Assembly: GCA_002104905.1 (NCBI GenBank) | Contig: MCFE01000250.1 | Span: forward strand, 1 to 64,000 | DNA length: 64,000 bases | Direction: 5' to 3' | Source of the DNA: Basidiobolus meristosporus CBS 931.73 | Lineage: Eukaryota > Basidiobolomycota > Basidiobolomycetes > Basidiobolales > Basidiobolaceae | Part shown: positions 11,371 to 23,192 of the stretch, piece after piece | How positions within the stretch are numbered: position 1 is the stretch's first letter | Layout of the letters: each line of letters begins with the position of its first letter | Translations under genes and position numbers: made by a program | Notes under the pieces: generated by a model | Seen by the model: only the letters and a program-made list of their open reading frames with translations | Told to the model about the DNA's origin: nothing | The model's database searches: none

Positions 11371-11898
11371 CCGCAGTCAAATGGTTTTCAAATATCCACA
11401 AGGTACCATCAGTATGGTATTGCCCAATTGACTAAACGGTGGCAGCTACACTGACAAAACTACCAGCTAGACCACAGTTTGAAAATCTCAGAGAGGAATT
11501 TGGATTAAGAAATTATTTAGTTGAGGGGGAGTGCAGAAATATAGGACTACTTGGTATCACTCAGCAGCTGAAAATTTATCAACATTTCTGGCCCAGTCTT
11601 GGTCACTGTAGGACTAACTCACAGCCCTAACTTTGGCTCTTTTGTCAGATCTATGATCCTATAATCATTCCCTTATAGTCAAGGTAAAATAAGCACTTTT
11701 TTCAAACAATATATACTAACACTGAAACTGTTACAGAATGCTCCTGAGTGTTGAAGAACACTCTATACTTAGTGTACAATTGAACAGCTTCTACAAAGGT
11801 ATAAATACTGAGTTTCCTTGTGAAGAAACAATAGTTCAACCAATATCACTATTTCTTGATAACTTCCTTGTATCAAAATCACTTCTTAAGTTACAACA
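11371..11898 (+). mobile_element. Right end of copia element C with 3' LTR (11532-11898)
   Basis: 11371-11531 continues the copia RNase H end (TKLPARPQFENLREEFG, then LRNYLVEGE). The polypurine tract TTGAGGGGGAG at 11521 and a 367-base 3' LTR, 11532-11898, follow. The LTR is the most diverged family-1 copy in the window, in keeping with C being the oldest (it contains both element B and the D insertion). Confidence 0.8.
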
Positions 11899-12966
11899 AA
11901 TGACGGCTCACTGATAGCTTGTGCACCAAGCAGCCTTTACAGCAATGCCCTGAATCACCAGCAGACATAACTAAGAAGGAAGTTGAAGACATTCAGACAG
12001 AAATTAGTGTTTCAAGAATACATCTATTAGCATAGATGCCTACTTAGAAAGATTGGCAGAATGGACCCCCTGGATCAGGTGGATTACTTTATTGATGGAT
12101 TGAAAGAAGGAACTTGCAAAGAAGTGAGTTATTGAAGATCTTGGACTATTGAAGAAGCCATCAACATTGCCATTGACTATGACTCAGTTATGTTTGAAGT
12201 TGGAAAGCCCACAATGAGTAATCAGAGAGGCTACAATTGCTACAAAAGAAGTCAATCCAAAGCAGTGCCAATGGAAATAGACACTACACAGAAGAATCCT
12301 ACCTCAAAAGAATGTAAGAAGAAAGGACTATGCTTTGATTGCCATCAGCACCAGGACCTTTGCCCTTATTGAAGCCCTTTAGCAAAGTAACATGGGGGAT
12401 GAAGTTGAAGACAACTCAGAGTTCACCTTCTGCCTGACCAAAGAATACTTATCCCAAGTGACCCCAGACTCAGGAAAGCTCTAATACTTGAGTGGAGCAA
12501 TCAATGGAGTACCTGCCAAGATTACAATTGACTCAGTAGCATCACATGAGTACATGTCAGAGCAAATCCCTTGAAAGCTGGAATCAACTAGAAATCAACT
12601 AAATCAGCTTCAGTCTCAACAGTCAATGGGAACTCTGACATAATCAACTATATTACTTGGCCAGTAAGAATCAAAATAAATGACTAAGAAGTATACCTAC
12701 AGGTCAACATATTTGGAAAACTGCAAATTTGACCTGGTTCTTGGACACACATGCCTATCAAATGTAATCCATCAATCAGTTGGAGTACCAATGCAACTCA
12801 GATCCAAAAAAGGCAATCAAACCCATGAGCAACTAACTGCCAGACTGGAATTCAACTTGGTCAATTCCAGTGTGTTAGATATAAGTGAGCTTAGCAAGAC
12901 ACAGTTCTGTACAGCACTGAGGAAAGTTGCACCAATGTTACTCATTGCAGTATTACAAGATGACAA
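11899..12966 (+). pseudogene. Decayed gypsy element: gag and protease part
   Basis: Plus-strand remnants of a gypsy-type polyprotein. A gag segment lies at about 12030-12200. A basic stretch with AVPMEIDTTQ and a degenerate zinc knuckle (CFDCHQHQDLCP) lies at about 12260-12370. A protease-like segment at about 12520-12570 has the active-site triad altered (DSVAS in place of DSGAS). Stops occur throughout. It continues beyond the solo LTR at 12967-13335. Confidence 0.65.
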
Positions 12967-13335
12967 TGTTGCAATTTAAGAAGTGATTTGGATATAAGGA
13001 ACTTATCAAGAAATATTGATAATAGCTGAAGTGTTGTGTGTTAATAAAGAAGCTCAGTATTTATACCTTTGTGGAAGTAATACAGCTGTAACACTAAGTA
13101 AGGAGGGTTTCTCAACATTCAGGAGCATTCTGTAACAGTTTCAGGGTTGGCACATAAAGTTTAGTAATGGTGCTAATTTGATCCTGACTGTAAGGGAATA
13201 ATCATAAGAATATAGATATGAAGAAAGTGGCAAAGTTAGAGCTGTAAATTAGTCCCACTGTGACCAAGACTAGTCCAGAATTGTCAAGTAAACTTTTAGC
13301 TGCAGAATGATACCAAACAGTCCAATATTTCAACA
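12967..13335 (-). repeat. Solo LTR of copia family 1
   Basis: A 369-base LTR in minus orientation (TGTTG...CAACA) closely similar to 3045-3404. It splits the decayed gypsy element. The flanks are GACAA on the left and GACAC on the right, a 4-of-5 match expected of an aged 5-bp target duplication. Confidence 0.85.
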
Positions 13336-15235
13336 GACACCTCTACTCCAGTATCTTGGAAAGTCCAGACCCTTCTGAAGGAAAATTCAAATATGTTTCT
13401 AGAAGTGCTTGTAAGCCTACCACCTATCAGATACATGGCTCATGCCATTGAAACAGGAGATAGCCCCTAGTATGCCAAGCATCTTGCATGATGAGTCCAA
13501 TGGAGTAGGAAGAGTTGAAGAGACATATGGATCAACTACAGGAGCAAGAAAATGTCAGGGCCAGCAAGTTACCTTGGGAGCACTAGTGCTTTTTATGAAG
13601 AAGAAGGATGGATCACTTGTGATGTGCATTTACTACTGAGCCCTTAACTTAGTTTCTATGAGAAGAGGTGCCCCTTATACTGGATTAATGAGTTTTGAAC
13701 CAACTCATTGCAGCCACCATATTCAGTAAGATTGACCTCATGTCAGTATACAGCCAGAATTGAGTGAAAGCAGAAGATATCCCTGAGAGAGCATTGAGGA
13801 TCAGACATGGACATTACAAGTACTGGTCATGAGTTTTGGCCTCACAAATTCTCCTCCAACACTCATGATCTTGATGCAAAACATCTTCTAGGAGTACTTA
13901 GACAAGTCTGTGGTGATCTACCTGGATGACATATTGATATAAAACTACACAGAAGAAGACTACATGGTGCACTTTGAAAAGGTCTTAAAGAAGCTAAGAG
14001 AGGACAGGCTATATGGCATGCCGGCAAAGTGTGAATTCTTGAAGTACATGTTGAGTATCTAGGATACATAGTGACTTACACTGGAGTAAACTAAGACCCT
14101 AAGTAAGTGCAAGTGATTAAGAATCTGAAGCAGCCCCATAGCATTTCAGAGCTCAGATTATTTCTTGAAGTGGTGTCTGGTTATCTGAGATTTATCAAGT
14201 CCTTTGCAATTATAGCAGCCCCATTAACTGATATCCTCAGGAAAGACAACACCTTGAAGTGGGACATTGCCTTTGAGACTGCATTTCAGACACTCAAGAA
14301 TGAGCTTGCCAAGCTGCCAAGCTTCAGAAAAAACTTCACCAGTGCTTCATAATAGTCAACTGGTAGAGTGCTGAGCCAAAAAAATGAGGAAAATGAATAC
14401 CCAGTTGCTTTCAAATCCAAGAAACTGAACTCAGCAAAACAAAACAATCCAGTACATGAGAAGGGGATGCTTGCCATAATACACTGCATAAAGATATTGG
14501 GATACCATAATCAAGAAATCAAGTGCACTGTGAAGACTGATTGTGCCTCACCTTCATATATATTTACTCAGATAGTGCTCTACAGAAGTATGACAAGATG
14601 GAGTGAAAACACTCAGCAACTTGACCTGGAGATTGTCTACTGCCATGGGAAGAATAAACAGTTACTGAAGCCTTAACAAGACTGGAACAAGTTGCACATG
14701 AATCTGATTGGCCCAGCCTGTTACTAAGGTACTTTCCTAACAAGGAGGATAAAGATATCAAGGAGATTATCCCAGATGAAGCCAGCAAGTATGGAGTACA
14801 GGCTGAGACCATTGATCAATTTGCTGATGGAAGCCTGTTACCACTTCCCACTGTGTTTCTTGCATGGATTCAATAACAAGCTACACAATGAATATGGACA
14901 TCTTAGAAAAGAAGGAATCTATAGCCATGTAAAAGCTAGAGGATAATAGCTTTGAATGAAACAAGATGTTGAGAAGCTAGAGAAAACATGGCCAAGTTGC
15001 TAAATCAACTAATCTTAGCCACAGAGAATTGCTTAACTTTCTCCCTTGGAGCCAGGAAGAACATTTGAAAGATGGAGAATTAACTTTATTGAAAGATTGT
15101 GCAATACTAAAAAATGCAACAGGTAGACTCTTGTAGCAATTGACCACACCGCAAAATGGCCAGTGGCAAGAGCTGTACCAGTAGCCAGTGAGTAAGCTGG
15201 TGATGAATCAGCAGATCCTTTTCAGACAGAAATAG
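13336..15235 (+). pseudogene. Decayed gypsy element: reverse transcriptase, RNase H and integrase part
   Basis: The order is gypsy-like, with RNase H before integrase. Reverse transcriptase start (LFMKKKDGSLVMCIYY) at about 13590; MSFGLTNSP at about 13830; catalytic box VIYLDDILI at about 13913; RNase H/connection (FLEVVSGYLRFIKSF ... PLTDILRKDN) at 14160-14260; CHGKNKQ at about 14640; integrase core start (WRINFIERL ... LVAIDHTAKWPVA) at 15070-15170. Each segment is in a different frame with stops between. The right end merges into CACTA-type sequence at about 15235. Confidence 0.7.
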
Positions 15236-15773
15236 ATGCATAAAGTGAGATCTAATTGTGCAATTATGATAATATCAAATGAGTTGTCAGCCACAACCTA
15301 CATTAGGAAATACAACTCATCAATTATTAACTCCTATATCAAGACTTGTAACCATAGCCAAAAAGTGTGTGAGATCCAGTGTTTTTACTTCATAACCCAT
15401 ATGCATTCTTTTCATACAAACTCCAGTGCCAAGATTTATATCTTTCCATAGAGAGACCTTGTGGATGTACTTATGCAATTGCAGCAAACCTGGCAAGCTC
15501 TAAGCTATTGGCCTTAATATGGAATTGATCAAAAGCTGAATATACTTGAGAGAGATGGAGTCTATTGGTACAAATGTTTTTCACTAGGAGCATTGCATTT
15601 GCCCTTCAACACTATGCCAATACTGAAGACCAGGTTGTACATGTGCCACTTCAAGCTAAGTTAGCCCTTTGAGATGCTGAAGAGAAGTGAGAATTTGCAA
15701 AATATTAAGTAATTTTGTTAGTCAAAAGTACTTCTTTTTGTTCTGGTTAATATAGATATGTGTTCACAACAAC
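15236..15773 (+). pseudogene. tnp2 transposase fragment, CACTA copy 3 (outermost)
   Basis: Plus-strand sequence matching the middle of the tnp2 gene of copy 1 (minus-strand reading of about 19400-18950), with stops. It stops at 15773, where the terminus of copy 2 begins. A faint continuation of the tnp2 reading is visible after the right terminus of copy 2, at 34849-34899. Copy 3 is therefore the likely host of copy 2. Confidence 0.6.
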
Positions 15774-15879
15774 CTCTATGAGAATGATGGTGATGATCCC
15801 ATGAAAAGGCTTGCACAACTTCTAAGTCCTATGACTCAGAGGTATTGATCCCATCAGGACACCATGCATAGACTGCCAA

Positions 15880-17490
15880 GAAATAATTGAACCCCAGATT
15901 TGACAATAAACTTGGTCAAAATTTTTCATTACAACATTACAAAGGTGGTTTTGATTGGTTCACTGCCAATTTTCTTACTTTCTGATCCTGCACACTCTAT
16001 CACCTCCTATGGTTGTATGCATTAATTGGCTATTGCCTCTTTTCACACTCCTTACTTCTTAACTCAACTGTTACTCTTACTTATCCTGCTAACAAATTGA
16101 TTTATTTCTGCAGAAACTTCAGTGGTACCTCAATTGCCAATTGTGTTGACCTATACAAGTCCCTATACCCTATACTAACACCAAGCTCAACCTCAAAGTC
16201 AACAAGTAACTCCATTAATATCTACAACTCAATAAGTATTTTAGCTGTAACACTCTGTTTCCATGACTTTGGCAGGAGCCTTACAGCACTATGCCACTGT
16301 TGATTTGCTAGTTCCAATACATCCTGGTCTTCAGCCAGCACTGCAAGGTGTAGCATCTCATCTGCCAGTCTTTGCAATAAGTCCTTGCGTTATACATGGG
16401 CATTTTCTTGAGCGCTGCTCTTGAAGAAGTGCTGCAACCACTTGGGGTGCCTGTCAATGTTCTAAAATTCCACTGAAGGCTTTGCAATAAACTTTTGGGT
16501 TCTTGATGTAGTTACTTAGTTTGCTGATGGGATTTCCTCTCCATCTGCCATTGAGGATGTGCAGGCTGTGGTAGACAAGTTGCCTTTCTGTGCAAACTCT
16601 TCTACCTCACTGGTGTCAAGTTGAGCTTCCTGCACTTCAAACTCTTGAGATAGAGCTGCTTTCCTGTTTGCAATTCTTTGTTATCACGCTTTCATGTCTC
16701 TGGCTTGGGTAGACGTTTTCCCCTTTACCTTTTCCTTTATCAATACCAGGTCTTTCACTGCTACTTTGTGTGATTACTTCTTGTATCAAACTATGTTTTC
16801 TTCTTGATAAATGCTGCTAAAGGTGTTGGCTTGCTAGACCTCTAATAGCCTCTTGAATTTTAGCCCACTCTTCATCATTGCACTCAATAGCTTCACAGAT
16901 CTTTAGTATTGTTTAATTTTTAGGCTTTGGTATCAACACTGCAGCTGCTACATCCCATGATGTGATAGGTTTTTCTTGTAAAAAATTCATAAATCTACCT
17001 AAATTTTTACCTAACTTAGTCACTTAGATCATTACCTTCAAATCCAAGAGGATACTGCCCAAATTTCTTGTTGGGATTTACTCAGAATATTCTCATCAAA
17101 ATACCAGGTACCCAGAACACAAAAATTCTCAAAGTTGTCCAAACAACCTCAAATATGCACACATGTTGTTGGGTGAACACCACTTAATCCACTTGTCCTC
17201 CCAATCACTTCCAATATCTCCATGACTTGTACAACATTTCTATGGGTTTTATTTTTGGACACTGTTGTTGTCCTTCAAAGACTGTTTGGTGTGCCACTGC
17301 TGTTACAATAGGAAGTGGCTCAATTCTTGGATGTGACACTGAGCTTCTTGAGCTCCTTCTTTTCAGCAAACATACTGCTTTCTCTACCTGGGATAATGAT
17401 TGCTCTACACATATTTTCTGCCCATCCTGTTTCTAGACTATATTCTGATTTTTGTGGCCATTGCATCTATCCTGTCAGCCACTGCACCTA
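15880..17490 (-). pseudogene. Accessory gene of CACTA copy 2, 3' part
   Basis: The minus-strand sequence is homologous to the accessory gene of copy 1 (21260-24160). It keeps the C-terminal signature that reads LAEDQDV followed by a tryptophan-lysine-rich stretch, and at that point lacks the stop codon present in copy 1. It is interrupted by a solo copia LTR (16977-17236) and has further stops. Its 5' part lies at 24500-24861 on the other side of CACTA copy 1. Confidence 0.65.
16977..17236 (+). repeat. Solo LTR of copia family 2 (E), shortened
   Basis: A 260-base LTR like those of copia E at 27859-28207 and 32148-32492, with TG...CA ends and a perfect 5-bp target duplication TTTCT (16972-16976 and 17237-17241). 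It lacks about 90 bases of the middle, including the TATA-like AAAAGTATAAA present in the full LTRs. Confidence 0.85.
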
Positions 17491-17503
17491 CCCTATGAAA
17501 AAT

Positions 17504-17949
17504 AATTTGGTCCCACAGGTGGATCCAATCCGGATCATCTGTCAAGATCCTGTTTAGAGACCATCATAATAACAGCAGCTTGGAATTAGTGACCCTCCTG
17601 ACAGTCTTATAACAAGATCATGATGGTGTTTTGCAAATTTTACAGCCAAATCAAGGGATAAAACTTGACAATTTTTGATTGGTGCTGTGACAATGTTTGC
17701 ATGGTATTGTTGCGGTCTTTCAGCGCTCTATTACTATTTTAAGTGGATCCAGTTAGCCAGGAATTCCAATTGCCTTATATGGCAAGAAATTTGACGGTAT
17801 CTAGCCAGCCTCACAGCAAGACTCTGATGGCTCTTGTCTTGGCAGTATGACAGCCAGCTGCTGGTTCTGTATAATGCTACCATACCAGTTCACCAAATGG
17901 TATTTCCTTTTTCTACCTCCCCTGGTGCAACTTATATATTCCACTGTAG
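17504..17949. other. Subterminal non-coding region of CACTA copy 1 (tnp2 side)
   Basis: About 450 bases between the terminal repeat and the tnp2 end. It is shared with 34500-34848 (inverted) and with 42262-42500 (same orientation). No coding signal was seen. Subterminal regions of CACTA elements normally carry binding sites for the accessory protein; no clear short repeat was identified here by eye. Confidence 0.5.
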
Positions 17950-20658
17950 AATCACCTTACTTTATTTGCTTACCCACTACTACCTTGAGTATTCCACATA
18001 TAGTTTGAATCAAAAAAAACTATGGCCTCCTGCTTACTAACCTCTACAAACCCACACACCTGCCACAATTGACATACTTCTATCATATCAACTTTATGGC
18101 TTTTAAATGTGATACTTGCAAAGTTGTCATATATCTTATACTGCTGGTAGCATATACTTCTTGCAAACATATGCTTGGTTGTTGCCATTTCAGTCATGAA
18201 TACCTCCTGAATATTGGCAAAGAACTTCTTGGTATTTAGCCAATATATTCCTTCTCCCTGCTGGATTCTAGTCCCCCTTATAGGTGCGCTCTGGCTTTTG
18301 TTTGTGTGAATTCTGTATCAAATGGTGTAGAAGTTGGCTTGTTGCCACAAGAAATCCGGCATATCTTGATGGAGTTTTCCTTATAAAAATTTGTTGCTTG
18401 TTGCACCCAACCCAACTTTGCATTACTTAACTGATTACCCACTCATTGGGGCTGCTTAGCTTCTTAATGCCATTGGCATAGGTGTCCCCATGTGCACATT
18501 TGTCCTCAGTATTTTCCAACTCTTTCTGGATATCCTCTGTGTCAACTCATCACATCCATGACAGACTTGATGGTAATATTCTTGATGAGATTGGGATATG
18601 GTAGTACCTGCAACTTGACTTGTCTTCCTATCTCCCCACACATCTGCTCCATAGGAAACTCCTAAAAGGTGAAGCAAGGCCCAATATTCTCCACACGCTG
18701 TGTAAGATGGAGTAGAGAATGGATACAGTGGTGGCAGAGATCTACGCATTCAGCTTTATGTTTGTAGTATAGCTGCTCAAATGGCATCACAAACTCCTCA
18801 CACAACAGCTGTAGATGCGTCAAGTTGGCATTGGTGATCTGCTTCTGGATAAATATTCCTACAATGTCCACATATGACTCCCAATGCTTCCAATGTACTC
18901 TTGGTAGGAATGGCTTCAGAACACCACTTGAATCAATACATATCCAGTTCATCCAGTCTTTGCATTTGTACTGTTGCATATGCATATGAATATTAATTGG
19001 AGCCTGTGAGAAGTACTTAGGGTAGCGGATACTCTGTAATATCTTGCCAATTTTTTCAAATTTCTCTGGTATCTCAAAGGGCTCATTTAGCTTGATATGC
19101 CCCATGTACAACTTGGTCATCAGTATAGGGATATTGGTGAAAAGCAAATGCATTGCTCCCAGTGGAAAGCATTTGCTCCAACAGATACCCACTATCTTAA
19201 GTATCTCCAGTTTCCAATTGATTCCATATTCCGGCCAATGGCTTATTGCTTGCCAACTTTGCTGCAATTGTATGCTTACTTCTTTACATTCTCTCTGTGG
19301 GAAGATGATGTTCTTAGTGCTGGTGTTTGGGTTATAATAATGTGTGTGAGTTATGGAGTAAATCCCCGGGATCTCACACATTTGACAGCAATACCATCCA
19401 TTATGCCCAGAAAAGCCTGCTATCTTGCTGATGGCTGGGGTATCTCCAATTCAGATAGTAATATGTGCTTTTATATGATGGCCATTTACCATTATCCTGC
19501 TGGATAGCATACAAAGTTCATCCAGCAATGGATACAGGTAGCTATCCAGGTAGGACAGTGATTTAGGCCCAGATACCATGAGACTACCATCAGATTATTG
19601 CTCTGATACCATAAGATGGGCGGCAGATTCAGATTGATGAGAATCAGTGGCCAGCAGGATTTGCTGGTAGAGTACTTGTTTAATGTGAATCCATCAAGTG
19701 CTAAAGCAAAGGCATGGTCATACATACCTTCAAAGTAGCCCTTGCTTCTTAGCTGTTTGTAATGTTTGCCATCAGGTATATTGGATATGTTTGCGCTTGA
19801 TTGATACTGAGTGTGGTGCAGTACAGCTTTGCAATATCTGTTGGACTGCATCAGCTTCCTCAGATGGGGTATGACCAGAATATATCCTGAGTGTGAATGA
19901 TGTTTTCCCTCAATGGTGGTGGATTCCTGACAATTTGGACACATTGCAATGGTAGCATTTTTGGATGTTAATGCCATGCAACTGTTAATGCATGCTGGAA
20001 TCAGGATAATCTCTGGGTCATATGTTGCCAGCTGCATGATAGTTGTCTGCTTGTACCATGTACATGGCAAGTTGAATCCCGGTATGATTTTGGCAAGTAG
20101 TGGTAATAAGTCCTCAAGGCCCCCATTACTGATATTAGTGGAAACATGCCACTTCTATAGCCACAACATTACATCATTCACCAGTAGATGGATTACTGGG
20201 CTCACTTGGCTCCATAAAGTATCCTTGGCATTTGTTTCAACGGGTGTTGTCTCATTGCATATAGGGATTTGACTGGGCTCATATGTGGTACTGTTGTTAG
20301 GGGAGATAGGCTCCAAATCCATCACTGAACCTTCTTTGTCAGAGCTATCACTCTGCATGCCATATTCCAAAGGCTGAGGTGAGCTTAAAGGCATCACAAA
20401 CTCACCTGACTCAGTTTGTGCAAGGTGACAAAGACAGCCAGGTGCCAATATAGAAGTATGAACTGGCTGGCACAATAATGTTGGTACAGTAGTGACTGAT
20501 GAATGGTCAAATATGACTTGGGTGGGAAAACACTGGCTGTGATCCTTGGAATACTTCCTATGCTGTCTGCATGCTTCATGGCTGAGAGGCTTGCCACAAT
20601 AGCCACATGGTCTTTTTTCTCTTCTCTTACAGCATTGAGTCAAAGTGGTCTTGTCCAT
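17950..20658 (-). pseudogene. tnp2-family (EnSpm/CACTA) transposase, copy 1
   Basis: The start ATG is at 20658. The N-terminus has a Cys/His cluster (CGYCGKPLSHEACRQHRKYSKDH, in part) typical of fungal tnp2 proteins, followed by an acidic, proline/serine-rich stretch. At 20070-19492 comes the tnp2 core: CPNC pair, a conserved LALDGFTLNKYS region and WPLILINLNLPP. The third long stretch, 19381-18662, continues the domain to the helical C-terminal part. In-frame stops lie between the three open stretches (for example a TAG just after VNDVMLWL at about 20153). The transposase would bind the terminal repeats and excise and insert the element in the nucleus. It is divergent from the accessory gene. 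Confidence 0.75.
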
Positions 20659-20879
20659 GAGGCAAACAACTTGACCTTCAACAACATAATGCTGTTATAT
20701 CACTTTTTGGTCTATACTCATGTGAACTTAAGACAGTCTTGTACTTGAGACATTGCACCTACATGAATGTAAGATTCAATGATGACCCGCCATAGTTAGT
20801 ATTATAAATGAAGTTGTGGCACCACGTACACACATATATGTAACACTATTTCCCCTTTGTTTGACTCACTTCCATATAT
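20659..20879. promoter_or_regulatory. Divergent promoter region between tnp2 and the accessory gene
   Basis: 221 bases separate the tnp2 ATG (20658, minus) from the accessory ATG (20880, plus). The region is A/T-rich and has TATA-like stretches near each start (for example TCCATATATATG directly at the accessory start, and TTATAAATG at about 20800). The same intergenic block, inverted, separates the genes in copy 2 (24862-25083), so the divergent layout is a property of the family. Confidence 0.6.
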
Positions 20880-21980
20880 ATGCCACCAAAAAATAAAGCA
20901 AATTTGTCTGGTTCTCAACCAAACCCCACTGCTGATGGCAATAGAAGAATGGTTGGACAACAGCTTGCTTTGACATACAGTGCAACAAGCAGGGCTACAT
21001 CCTAAAAAGGCCCTGTGTACAGTGTGCCCATTGAAGGAAATAATGCAGACTCCTCAGGCTCTCAGTCAAGTAGGCAATTGAGAACCTCTGCAGAGCCACA
21101 AGCTGACCGTTGTGCTCAGGCAGATGAGAATGTAGCAAACACAGTACCCTCAGTTGAAGATCAGCAAGTGGCCATGATAACATCACCACCACCCATATTA
21201 GCAAGTATGTTGTCAGCTCATACTGAAGCATTAATGAAGCAATTAGGTATAGTGGCTGATAGGATAGGTGCAATGACCCAGAGAAATCAGGCAGTAGTCC
21301 AGAAACAGGATGAGCAGATAATACATGTAGAGTAATTAATATCCCAGATAGAGAAAGCAGTATCTTTGCTGCAATGAAGAAACTCAAGTAGCTCAGTGTC
21401 ACAGCTAAGAATTGAGCCATTTCCTGATGTAACAGCAAAGGAACACCGTACAGTCTTTGAAGTACAACAACAGTGCCCAAAGATAAAGCCCACAGAAACA
21501 TTTATTACAGTGTGGGAGGGAGACAATGTGGTGTTTATACCAAAGCCTCAAAATAAAAAGACATTGAAGATCCTTGAAGCCATTGAGTGCAATAATGAAG
21601 AGTGGGCTAATATACAAGTGGCCATCAGAAGTCTAGCACACCATTACCTTAAGGCTGGCATACCATGGGACCATCAGGAACTCAAGGCCAAGCAGAACGC
21701 ACTTGACTTGTTTCATGAGCATTTTCATGGATTCAAATGGGCAAACAGATCTTGGGCCAGCATTAGTATGCTAAGAAAGTATCTTAAGAATAGCAGAAAC
21801 TATCAAAGGCCAAAGAATAAGGGAGCCATAGCTAAAAACCAGCGGCTTCCTCAAGAGCCCATTACAAGCAGGGCCAAAAGCTCCAGACAAGTGTCAAAGA
21901 GATGTCAGGCAGCTGGAAGAGTACCAATTAAGGACAAGCAGGCCAACATGGATGCACCAGCACAACATTTATCAAGGAAA

Positions 21981-23192
21981 TGTGGTAATGGAAAGTATTC
22001 CATTACTACAATATCTCTAAACCAATAGTTCACTCATTTCTTTATTTTGCTTTTTGCTATCGTAACACACAAGAGAAAGATCAAGAATTTCCAACTTTGA
22101 AGAGCAAATGCTCCAGACCCTGACAAGCAATCCACCCAAGAATATTATGTCACACAGAACACGTAGTAGCCAACACATGTTTCAAATTACAGCTCATTTG
22201 AAGCAGTACTTAAGGAGTTATGACCAAAAGAGTCTAACTATTATATATACTATGCCTTATTGCTAGGATTACTATGGTGACTTTGATCGCGTGTAACTTT
22301 TGAACCAGCCAATCAAATCACGTGAAATTTTTACAGGTGCTGCGCCTATGTCCGATCTGCGCCACTGCAAATTTTAGCTTTGTATCACGTGTATTGCTTG
22401 CGCAATCGCCCAAAAACTTTGATCCTTCAAAGTTTTCATATATATGACTTCCCCAGCTGAAAAATAAAGGGAGAGCCTCTCTTTCCAGAATCTCCACACT
22501 ACGATTACAAGTTTAAAGGTTATAAGACTTCCCCTATATCACTTGCACTGTTGAGTATTCTGACTTTGATTGGTACTACATCAGTAAAGAGACTGCAAAG
22601 CTCACAAGAATCCAATCTAAGTTCTACAAGAAACTACCACTTTTCTGTCGGTAAAGTCCCCTCTAAGAAACCCCTTTACTCTAAAGACACCCCTTTAGAC
22701 ACCCCTTTAAAAAACCCCTTTACTCTAAAGAAGCCCCTTTAGGCACCCCTTTAGTGTAAAGTCCACTTTAGAGACCACTACAAGAAGCCCCTTTACTCTA
22801 AAGACACCCCTTTAGACACCCCTTTAGGTCTAAAGACCCCTTTAGAGACTTCTACAACACACCCCTTTAGGTTAAGGGGAGTTCAGAATTTCCATATTAG
22901 GAAATATTTTCTCAGAAAGGAAAGTGACTTCCAAATAAGGAAAAGTTACTATAAAAGTAAATAAGCCCATTAGTCGACAGAAGGTCAGAACACTGCTGTA
23001 GAAGTGATAAACACTGCCTACAGTATATTTTGAGCCCAAGATTGAGGAAATTAGTGAAAGTTATATCTTCTATCGGTATATCAAACTCCCAATAAACTAT
23101 TTCAGTATTAGCATACTGGAAGTTGTTGTATATTGTTGATTAGCCTCTACATTATAGAACAAACCCCAAACTAATCATAATACAACACAACA
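21981..23192 (-). repeat. Solo LTR family F inside the accessory gene of CACTA copy 1
   Basis: A 1212-base insertion with TG...CA ends (TGTGGTAATGG ... ACACAACA) and no coding capacity. The flanks GGAAA (21976-21980) and GAAAA (23193-23197) fit an imperfect 5-bp duplication. The accessory reading (LSRK before, KRSITQEAPSQ after) is continuous without it. It contains an irregular array of the motif ACCCCTTTA(GAC) at about 22640-22880. A second copy in opposite orientation is at 25096-26493. Confidence 0.7.
22640..22880 (+). repeat. CCCCTTTA tandem array within LTR family F
   Basis: About a dozen copies of CCCCTTTA, separated by short, partly regular spacers (GACA, CTCTAAAGA, AAAAA), forming an imperfect minisatellite. 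The opposite-strand counterpart (TAAAGGGG) is in the second LTR copy at about 25410-25620. The array is part of the LTR and not a CRISPR array, since the spacers are short and repeated. Confidence 0.8.

Noticed and set aside
19044-19507. Plus-strand frames over 19.0-19.5 kb
   Set aside because: They are shadows of the minus-strand tnp2 transposase.
22640-22880. CRISPR-like repeat array
   Set aside because: The spacers are short, repetitive and irregular, the context is eukaryotic, and the array is part of a dispersed LTR.
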